Assembly (NCBI RefSeq): GCF_036250755.1
Contig: NZ_CP109583.1
Location: 3,410,001-3,474,000 of the forward strand
Direction of reading: 5' to 3'
DNA: 64,000 nt
Source of the DNA: Streptomyces uncialis
Lineage (GTDB): Bacteria > Actinomycetota > Actinomycetes > Streptomycetales > Streptomycetaceae
Shown here: positions 58,051-64,000 of the stretch, piece after piece
Layout: each line of letters begins with the position of its first letter
Numbering within the stretch: position 1 is the stretch's first letter
The notes under the pieces: generated by a model
What the model was told of the DNA's origin: nothing
The model's database searches: none
What the model saw: the letters and a program-made list of their open reading frames with translations, nothing else
Position numbers and translations under genes: made by a program

Positions 58051-58111
58051 GTCCTCTTCCTCCTTCCAGGGGTACTTCCGGGGGTGCTTCCAGGGGTGCG
58101 GGTACGGCGGG

Positions 58112-58552
58112 TCACTCGTCGGTGGGCATGGTGACCTCCCGGCGGACCTCCATGCCGGAGCCGAGGAACGGGACGAGGAGGGGAACGTTCACGGTGACGG
58201 TCGCGCGGGACAGTTCGGGCCCCTCGGAGGTGGTCACCGTCGCGTCGAGTCCGCTGTCCATCGCGGCGAGCCCGGCGGCCTCCCCGGGGCCGCCCTGGGC
58301 GGTGACCCGGGCCGCGGCACGGGCCGCGGAGCCCGCCTGGCTCGCGGAGTACCCGATGAGCCCGAGCTGGATCGCCGCGAGCCCCACCAGCAGCAGCACC
58401 GGCAGGAACCCGGCGAACTCCAGCGTGCTGACCCCCCGGTCGCCCCGACGCCCCCGAATCCCGACGGTACGCCCGCCCGGCCCCGGACCCGCAGACGACC
58501 GCCGCCGACCCGAAGGGCCCCGAAAGGGGCGCGGGGAACTGCGCAAAACCAC
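58112..58552 (-). CDS. tadE: TadE-like pilus assembly protein, start uncertain
   Basis: 146 residues from the GTG at 58552. The TadE motif GDRGVSTLEFAGFLPVLLLV begins a hydrophobic helix (LAAIQLGLIGYSASQAGSAA), then an exported domain ending VPFLGSGMEVRREVTMP. The frame stays open upstream to a GTG at 58870 that overlaps the previous gene's stop (GTGA), but those 106 extra codons run through two copies of the ~70-bp repeat family and read as Arg/Gly/Ser-rich nonsense. Either the repeats were inserted after an ancestral coupled start, or the real start is inside them, with GGGTGG about 10 bases upstream. Confidence 0.75.
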   Translation of the reverse strand: MVLRSSPRPFRGPSGRRRSSAGPGPGGRTVGIRGRRGDRGVSTLEFAGFLPVLLLVGLAAIQLGLIGYSASQAGSAARAAARVTAQGGPGEAAGLAAMDSGLDATVTTSEGPELSRATVTVNVPLLVPFLGSGMEVRREVTMPTDE

Positions 58553-58660
58553 CAACGACCGGCCACCCGAGAACCCGGCCCGAGCCGCACCAGCGCGACC
58601 CGCACCCGCCCCCCAACGGCACAACAAGCCCCGAAGGGGGCGCGGGGAACTGCGCAAAAC
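58525..58660. repeat. Two inverted copies of the ~70-bp repeat core within the tadE upstream frame
   Basis: Cores AGGGGCGCGGGGAACTGC (58525-58542) and AGGGGGCGCGGGGAACTGC (58635-58653), each followed by GCAAAACCACC, about 110 bases apart. They lie between the cpaE-tadE fusion and tadE, on the same strand sense as the inverted units of the arrays. Each is preceded by an A-rich break (GAAAGG or GAAGGG) giving a short CCCCTTTCGGGG-like stem on the other strand. Confidence 0.85.
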
Positions 58661-58866
58661 CACCGGCGACCGGTCACCCGACAACCGGCGCCCAGCCGCA
58701 CCAGCGCCACCCGCACCCGCCCCGCGACCCCCGGACGGACGCCGACGCGAGCTCCCCGCCAGGGGTCCGCGGAACCGGGCGACCCCAGGAACCCTGGGAA
58801 CTCCGGGATCCCTGGGAACCCCAGGGATCTGGCGGGACCGGACGGACCGGGAACCCCCCGGCCTCC

Positions 58867-60495
58867 TCACGACGCACCCCCGTCGTCACCCTCGACCGCC
58901 GCCCCGGCACTCGCGTCGACGCTCCACCCCGTGGTGACCCCCGGGAAGAACACGGGCACCTCCGCGCTCACACTGGCCCGCCACACGAGCCCGTCCCGGG
59001 CGCACGACACGGCGGCCCCGTCCCACGCGGCGGGCAGATGCCGCCGCGCGGCGGCCTCGCACGCGGCGCCGCCGCCGTCCCCGAAGGCGGCGGCGGCCGT
59101 CGCGGCCCGCGCGCCCTCGTCCGCCGCGTTCCCGGCCAGCGAGAAGGTGTACCCGTACAGCGCGCACTGCCACAGCACCGCGACCACCGCGAGCAGCAGC
59201 GGGAACATCCCGGCGAATTCGAGGGTGACCGCGCCCCGGTCGTCCCCGGCGCGGCGCCGCAGCGCGAGGGCGCCCCGGTCGCCGCCGGTACGGCGTTTGC
59301 GGGCCGCCGGGTCGGTGGGCGCGGCGACGAGGCCGAGTTCCGCGCCGAGGGCCCAGATGGCCTGCTTGACGGTGGACTTGTGGTCGAGGTCCTGGACCCG
59401 GCCCGCGTCCACGACGGCGTGGAGTTCCTTGAAGTGGGCGGGCACGCTGGTGCGGGCGACCCGGGTGCCGGTGACGCGTTCCACGAGGGACGCCTGGATC
59501 TCCGTACCGCGGGCGTGCCGGTTGAGGACGGTGACGGTCTCCTCGGCCTTGCGGATCTGGAGCCGGTCCCAGAGCCGGACCATGCGTTTGGCGGCGCGGA
59601 CGGCGATGACGTCGGGGGTGACGAGGAGCAGGGCATGGTCGGAGAGTTCGACGGCGGCGGCGCCGGCGGCGCTCATCTGGGTGCCGCAGTCGACGACGAC
59701 GATCTCGTAGCGGGAGCGCAGCGCGCCGATGACCTGGCGGGCGAGGCGGTCGGTGACCTCCTCGCCGCGTTCGCCCTCGGCGGGGGCGAGCAGGAGGCCG
59801 ACGCCGCTCTCGTGGGTGAAGACGGCTTCCTGGAGGACGCGGGCGTTGATGTCGCCGACGGCGGCGAGGTCCGCGATGGAGCGGCGGAACTGGACGTCGA
59901 GGTAGGAGGCGACGTCCCCGGACTGGAGGTCGAGGTCGACGAGGGCGACGGTGCGGCCCCCGGCGCGGGCGGCGAGGGCGAGCTGGACGGCGGTGAGGGT
60001 GGTGCCGACGCCGCCCTTGGCGCCGGTGACGGTGACGAGGGTGCCGCCGGGTCCGGCGGCGGTCAGGGTGTCGCCGCCGCTGCCGAGGTGGCGGCGCATC
60101 CCGGTGGCCCAGGTCGCGGCGGCGTGGACGCGTTCGGCGAGGGCCTCGTAGCCGAGCGGGAGTCCGACGATGCCGCGTACGCCGGAGTCCATGGCGGCGG
60201 TGAGGACATCGGTGGAGGTGTCGGCGGAGATGAGCAGGACGCCGACGGAGGGGAACCGCTGGACGATCTCGCGGATCAGCTCGGGCACCGGGGCGGGCCC
60301 GATGCGTTCATGGACGAGGACGACCTCGGGGAGTTCGTCCAGGGACTCGGCGGCGAGCCGGGCCAGGGTGTCCAGCAGGGTGGTGGTGTCGGCGACGGGC
60401 AGCGCGGGGTCGGCGTCGGGGAGCTGACCGAGCAGGGTCGACAGTGCGCGGGCGGATTCGAGATCCCCCACGGCGGGCAGCACACGGACGCTCAT
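58867..60495 (-). CDS. CpaE-like localisation ATPase fused to a TadE-like domain
   Basis: 542 residues. Residues 1-125 form a receiver-like domain (VLPAVGDLESARALSTLLGQ, PEVVLVHERIGPAPVP), followed by a MinD/ParA-type ATPase: VTVTGAKGGVGTTLTAVQLA (deviant Walker A), LVDLDLQSGDVASYLDV, YEIVVVDCGTQMS. At about residue 400 a linker leads to a second module, AGDDRGAVTLEFAGMFPLLL and AVVAVLWQCALYGYTFSLAG, a TadE pilin-like membrane segment with an exported tail. The fusion ties a positioning ATPase to a pseudopilin in one chain. ATG 60495 follows GGAG. Confidence 0.88.
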   Translation of the reverse strand: MSVRVLPAVGDLESARALSTLLGQLPDADPALPVADTTTLLDTLARLAAESLDELPEVVLVHERIGPAPVPELIREIVQRFPSVGVLLISADTSTDVLTAAMDSGVRGIVGLPLGYEALAERVHAAATWATGMRRHLGSGGDTLTAAGPGGTLVTVTGAKGGVGTTLTAVQLALAARAGGRTVALVDLDLQSGDVASYLDVQFRRSIADLAAVGDINARVLQEAVFTHESGVGLLLAPAEGERGEEVTDRLARQVIGALRSRYEIVVVDCGTQMSAAGAAAVELSDHALLLVTPDVIAVRAAKRMVRLWDRLQIRKAEETVTVLNRHARGTEIQASLVERVTGTRVARTSVPAHFKELHAVVDAGRVQDLDHKSTVKQAIWALGAELGLVAAPTDPAARKRRTGGDRGALALRRRAGDDRGAVTLEFAGMFPLLLAVVAVLWQCALYGYTFSLAGNAADEGARAATAAAAFGDGGGAACEAAARRHLPAAWDGAAVSCARDGLVWRASVSAEVPVFFPGVTTGWSVDASAGAAVEGDDGGAS

Positions 60496-60505
60496 CGCGA
60501 CGCTC

Positions 60506-61213
60506 CTACCGGTCCTCGTCGAGGGTGTACTTGCGGTCGCCGGGCGGTACGTCCGCCGCGCCGCCGGGGGCGACGAGGGCGAGCCGGACATGGGTGGCGA
60601 AGGACTCGGCGTAGGCGACGCGCTGGGCGTCGGCGGTGCCGAGGGCGAAGGTGATGGGGACGGCCTCGTCGGAGCGGCGGCTGCGGTCGCGGCGGTCCGG
60701 TTCGAGGGCGGTGAGCTTGCCGACGTCGATCACCTCGGCGCCCGCGACGATGACGCGGGACTCGGACTTGGTCTTGCCGTCCTCGCCCTCGAAGGTGGCG
60801 TAGATGTTGACGGAGGCGCCGGGGTGGATCTTCCCGGCCACCCCGGTGGCCGCGTCGATCATGATGGCGATCTCCTGCTGGCCGGGGTTGAGTTCGGGGC
60901 GTTCGACGATCATGTCGGACTGGAGCAGTGAGCCGCGCTCCAGCCGGGTGACGGCGATCTTGCCGCGGATGGCGGCGAGGTCGGTGACGGCGTTCCCGGA
61001 GAGCCAGCGCTCGGGCATGCTGATCTTCTCGAACTGCCCGGTGGACAGGGCCTTGTAGGGGTCGATGTCCTGTTTGAGGCGGTAGGCGGTGACCTCGGGT
61101 CCGACCTTGGAGTTCACGTCGCGGATCACCGACAGGACCCCGGCGAAGGCGCCGACGGCGCACAGTACCGAGAGGACCAGCAGGATGACGCCACGGCGCT
61201 GGCGTGAGTTCAT
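60506..61213 (-). CDS. cpaB: Flp pilus assembly protein CpaB (RcpC-like)
   Basis: 235 residues. Single N-terminal helix (RRGVILLVLSVLCAVGAFAG) and SAF domain (YRLKQDIDPYKALSTGQFEK, RGKIAVTRLERGSLLQSDMI) then an RcpC/CpaB domain with IDAATGVAGKIHPGASVNIY. Binds wall or pilus subunits outside the membrane. The start overlaps the zinc-ribbon gene stop (ATGA). Confidence 0.92.
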   Translation of the reverse strand: MNSRQRRGVILLVLSVLCAVGAFAGVLSVIRDVNSKVGPEVTAYRLKQDIDPYKALSTGQFEKISMPERWLSGNAVTDLAAIRGKIAVTRLERGSLLQSDMIVERPELNPGQQEIAIMIDAATGVAGKIHPGASVNIYATFEGEDGKTKSESRVIVAGAEVIDVGKLTALEPDRRDRSRRSDEAVPITFALGTADAQRVAYAESFATHVRLALVAPGGAADVPPGDRKYTLDEDR

Positions 61214-62379
61214 GGCCGGACTACCTCGATCGTGAACGTGGGCGTATGGGCGGGGCGGTGGCGCTGTGGGCGGCCGGGGCGCGGGGCCGGGACGGGCCGG
61301 GCGCCCCGGGGGGCCGCCTGGGCGGGGGCCGGGGGCCGGGTGGTCACCGGCCGGCGCGCGGGCAGGGCCCGCCGGGGGTCCGCCGGGTCCAGCGCGGGGG
61401 CCGCGCGGACGGGGGCGGCCAGGGCGGCGGCCGGTTCGGGTGGCGGGGCCAGCGGGGCGGAGCAGAACCCGCAGCGGTCGCCGATGAGTTCGAGTCCGCA
61501 CCAGTGGCACTCCTCGCGCCGGACGGACGAGACGAGCTGGTAGAGCACGGAGATGTCGGGGATCGCGGCGGCGAACTCGACGACCTTGCCGGTGGCCCAC
61601 CAGCGCGCCGACTCGTCGGGCAGCCGGGTCTCGGTGACGCCCTGGACCCGCCAGGCGGGGGCGAGGGTGGTGGTCACCCAGTCGGGGGTGAACTGCTGTC
61701 CGGCGGCGGTGAACAGCCGGGTGCCGAAGGCGGGTCCGGTGAGCGCCGGGGTGTCCGGGGCGGCGGCGTTCCGGTCGCCGAGCCGGACGAGTTCGGGCTG
61801 GGGGGTGGCGAGGACGGCGAACTGGGAGCCGGGGACCCAGGACCTGGCGTGGGCCTTGAGGTCGACGGGCACCCGGTCGAGGCGGGCCACGGAGCCGAGC
61901 AGGGCGCCGGCGTAGATGTAGTGGGCGAGCAGCCGGGCGGCGGAGGCGAGCACCCCGGGGCTGAAGTCGCACATGGACAGCTGGCGGAGCTGGAGGGCGA
62001 GGACGGCGAGGCCGAGCGGCGGCAGATCGGGCCGGAGCAGGGCGACGCGGTCCGTCTCCAGCACCGAACGCACGGTGTGCAGGCGCCGGATGACGGCGGG
62101 CGGGGCGGAGGCGGGGCAGAGCACGATGACGTATCCGTGGTGCTCGATGAGGGTGTGCATCTCGGCCAGGCACTGGTCGAGGGTGTACGCCCCGGGGGGC
62201 CCGGCACGTCCGGCGGCGGCCTGGCGGGCTGCTTTCCCGGTCGCGCGGTCGCGGCCCGCGCGCCCGCGCGCGGCGGCCCGGACGGCGGCTTGGAGCACGG
62301 CCGCCGAGGGCGTGTGCCGGTCCAGTGCGGGCAGCACCAGATCAGGGCTGGTGACGGCTATCGCGGTCGGCACCCGCAC
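61210..62379 (-). CDS. Uncharacterised Tad-locus protein with C-terminal zinc ribbon
   Basis: 389 residues from GTG 62379 (the frame is open to 62535). A helical basic segment (QAAVRAAARGRAGRDRATGK), then an alpha/beta core (YTLDQCLAEMHTLIEHHGYV, VLLCPASAPPAV-like strand, LLRPDLPPLGLAVLALQLRQ). Near residue 310 is a four-Cys zinc ribbon (CHWCGLELIGDRCGFC), followed by a Pro/Arg/Ala-rich tail. I do not know the family. First gene of the Tad operon, ATGA-coupled to cpaB, so probably a cytoplasmic pilus-specific factor. Confidence 0.8.
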   Translation of the reverse strand: MRVPTAIAVTSPDLVLPALDRHTPSAAVLQAAVRAAARGRAGRDRATGKAARQAAAGRAGPPGAYTLDQCLAEMHTLIEHHGYVIVLCPASAPPAVIRRLHTVRSVLETDRVALLRPDLPPLGLAVLALQLRQLSMCDFSPGVLASAARLLAHYIYAGALLGSVARLDRVPVDLKAHARSWVPGSQFAVLATPQPELVRLGDRNAAAPDTPALTGPAFGTRLFTAAGQQFTPDWVTTTLAPAWRVQGVTETRLPDESARWWATGKVVEFAAAIPDISVLYQLVSSVRREECHWCGLELIGDRCGFCSAPLAPPPEPAAALAAPVRAAPALDPADPRRALPARRPVTTRPPAPAQAAPRGARPVPAPRPGRPQRHRPAHTPTFTIEVVRP

Positions 62380-63078
62380 ACCCCCGCTTCTCCCCGGCGG
62401 CCTGGTCGTACGGCCGCCCCGGCCACCGGGTGGCCGTTTCCTGAATCTGTCTGCATCTGCACCATATCCACGCTGTGGCCCGCTCAACACCCGATCTCCG
62501 CAGTTGACCTCACCGTTTGTGGGTCCGGAAGCCACGCACGGTGAAACGGATGCCCTCGTTCCGGCCGCCGGGCGTCCGCGGCTTTCCCTAAGAGAGCCCT
62601 AAGAGTGCCTGAAGTCGGACCGAAGGATTCCCCGATTGCCGTGCTCAGCAGGGGTATTGAGTCATTCTGGCGTGGCGCCGGGTGCTGTCAGAGGTCTTGA
62701 CAACCCAATTGGTCTGGACCAACTTGGATGGTGACGGGGGGCACCGTACCGAATGCGCCAATTCTCCGGACGTCCCCCACGACGCCCGGCCCCCGTCGTG
62801 CTCAGCCCCGCCGAACGCTCCGCCGAAAGCTCCGCCGACAGCCCAGCCGCAAGCCCCGCCGAGCCCAGCAGACAGCCCCGCTCCCCCCACAGCCGCAGCA
62901 CCCCGGACTCCACCCGGGTACGACCACAGGCACCGCCCGGCACCTCCCCGTCAGGTTCCCAGCCCGACCCCCGCGTCACGGAGCCGGTCCGAGCGCCGCA
63001 CCACCCCGGACGGCCTCCCACGCCGCCCGGACAGATCCCGCTTACTCGTTGCTCCATCACCCCCACCGGAGGCAGCAA
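62380..63078. other. Long divergent promoter and chitinase leader region
   Basis: About 700 bases between the Tad operon and the chitinase. A promoter and DasR-type operator sit at 62697-62725. Downstream, 62740-63070 is C-rich and G-poor (CCGCCGAACGCTCCGCC-like runs), giving a leader over 300 bases long if that promoter is used. Open frames here are Pro/Ser-rich and not convincing genes. Confidence 0.5.
62697..62725 (+). promoter_or_regulatory. Chitinase promoter with DasR-type operator (dre)
   Basis: -35 TTGACA (62697-62702), then TTGGTCTGGACCAA (62709-62722), a perfect palindrome matching the DasR site consensus (ACTGGTCTAGACCACT) at its core. It sits in the spacer of the promoter; a -10 of CAACTT would be at 62720-62725 with a 17-base spacer. 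DasR is the GntR-type repressor of chitin and N-acetylglucosamine genes in Streptomyces. Confidence 0.8.
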
Positions 63079-64000
63079 GTGGACCGCCGATCCGCACGTC
63101 CCGCGCCCGCGGGCAGCGTCAGACGATCCTTCCGTGGCACCAGCAGGACCTGGGCCGGCGCCCTGTCCGCGGTGCTCGCCGCATCAGCCCTGACCGTCAC
63201 CGGTCTCGCGACCGACGCCGCGGCCGCCGACATCAACAACGCCAAGAACGCCGGTTTCGAGTCGGGCCTGGCCAACTGGACCTGCTCGTCCGCCACCGGC
63301 TCCGCGGTGACCACCCCGGTCCGCACCGGTACCGGCGCGCTCAAGGCGGCCCCCGCCGGGCACGACAACGCGCGCTGTTCCCAGGCCGTCGCGGTCAAGC
63401 CCAACTCCACCTACACCCTCAGCGCCTGGGTCCAGGGCGGACTCGCCTACCTCGGCGCGACCGGCACCGGCACCACCGACGTGTCGACCTGGACCCCGGA
63501 CTCGGGGGCCTGGAAGCAGCTCAGCACCCGCTTCACCACAGGCGCCAACACCACCTCCGTCACCGTCTACACCCACGGCTGGTACGGCTCCGCCGCCTAC
63601 CACGTGGACGATGTCGCGGTCTTCGGCCCGGACGGCGGCGGGGGCGGCCAGGAGGAGACGATCCCGGTGGCCCCGGCGGGCCTCGCGGTCGGCGGCCCCA
63701 CCAAGAACTCGCTGGACCTGCGCTGGAACCCCGTCACCAACGCGGCGGGCTACAACGTCTACCGCGACGGTACGAAGATCCAGGCCGTCACCGGCACCTC
63801 GGCGGTGGTCAACGGGCTCACCGCGGACACCGCGTACTCGTTCCAGGTGACCGCGACCAACTCCGCCGGTGAGTCGCCCAGGTCGGCGTCCGTCAGCGGC
63901 CGCACGCTGGCCGGCGGCGGCGGGGGCGGCGGCGACCTCCCCAAGCACGTGGTGACGGGCTACTGGCAGAACTTCAACAACCAGGCCACCGTCCAGACGC
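63079..64000 (+). CDS. Secreted family 18 chitinase, N-terminal part (runs off window)
   Basis: 307 codons are visible and the frame is still open at the window end. GTG 63079 has GGAGG 6 bases upstream. Signal peptide (TWAGALSAVLAASALTVTGL, ending ATDAAAA), then a carbohydrate-binding module (NAGFESGLANWTCSS, YTLSAWVQGGLAYLG, YHVDDVAVFGP), a Gly linker, a fibronectin type III domain (PVAPAGLAVGGPTKNSLDLR, YNVYRDGTKIQAV, YSFQVTATNSAGES), another Gly linker and the first residues of a GH18 barrel (KHVVTGYWQNFNNQATVQ). The catalytic DxxDxDxE lies outside. The DasR site upstream agrees with chitin use. Confidence 0.9.
   Translation, partial: MDRRSARPAPAGSVRRSFRGTSRTWAGALSAVLAASALTVTGLATDAAAADINNAKNAGFESGLANWTCSSATGSAVTTPVRTGTGALKAAPAGHDNARCSQAVAVKPNSTYTLSAWVQGGLAYLGATGTGTTDVSTWTPDSGAWKQLSTRFTTGANTTSVTVYTHGWYGSAAYHVDDVAVFGPDGGGGGQEETIPVAPAGLAVGGPTKNSLDLRWNPVTNAAGYNVYRDGTKIQAVTGTSAVVNGLTADTAYSFQVTATNSAGESPRSASVSGRTLAGGGGGGGDLPKHVVTGYWQNFNNQATVQT

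Noticed and set aside
62753..63193. Plus-strand frame in the chitinase leader
   Set aside because: Ser/Pro-rich low complexity, runs into the chitinase signal sequence in another frame, no ribosome site.

Overview
The window is high-GC DNA (about 70 percent G+C by eye) with Streptomyces gene content: a WhiB-like regulator, a SpoIIE-type phosphatase, PadR and HxlR regulators, secreted glycosidases, frequent GTG starts, and ATGA/GTGA stop-start overlaps. From ychF to uppS the order resembles the conserved core of the Streptomyces chromosome as I remember it. I saw no rRNA, tRNA, CRISPR array, intact transposon or antibiotic cluster.

Layout. 0-4.1 kb: start of a secreted protein, a secreted GH65 glycosidase with a discoidin domain, and a small unknown gene. 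4.1-6.7 kb: a patch of accessory debris (fused vapB with half a vapC, an intact yefM-yoeB pair, tyrosine integrase and relE fragments overlapping antisense, and an overlapping pair of small genes that may be a toxin-antitoxin module), bounded by an imperfect direct repeat. 6.7-24.4 kb: core genes ychF, ppgK, ispH, an APC permease, xseAB, a nitroreductase, a DUF4245 gene, glpX, a WhiB-like gene, a DUF1707 gene, class I and class II fumarases and a DUF402 gene. 24.5-37 kb: a methyltransferase, a GAF/PP2C/HATPase protein, catalase, a class A penicillin-binding protein, an SPFH protein coupled to a ribbon-helix-helix protein, and a PadR-ABC exporter operon. 37.9-46.8 kb: divergent oxyR and ahpCD, an AI-2E family protein, a secreted transglycosylase-like protein, phoH, uppS and an aldo-keto reductase. 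47.5-50 kb: hxlR, a methyltransferase and a DinB-like gene. 50-62.4 kb: a minus-strand Tad/Flp pilus locus (zinc-ribbon protein, cpaB, cpaE-tadE fusion, tadE, tadA, tadB, tadC, sensor kinase, response regulator, Flp pilin, TadG-like protein, lipoprotein, OmpA-like protein). 63.1 kb to the end: start of a chitinase behind a DasR-type operator.

The most unusual non-coding feature is a family of ~70-bp repeats. Three arrays (about 14.8-15.9, 22.7-23.6 and 37.1-37.9 kb) each consist of a run of forward units followed by a run of inverted units, making large imperfect palindromes at gene 3' ends. Two more copies lie inside the open frame upstream of tadE.

How it works together: AhpC/AhpD, OxyR, catalase and the reductases form peroxide and aldehyde defence; the fumarases, GlpX and PpgK serve central carbon metabolism; the penicillin-binding protein, UppS and transglycosylase serve the wall; the Tad genes encode a surface fibre with its own two-component system. 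Several genes (positions 3532, 12428, 19088, 23745, 33434, 45730, 49456) have a -10-like hexamer 6-7 bases before the start codon and may be leaderless.
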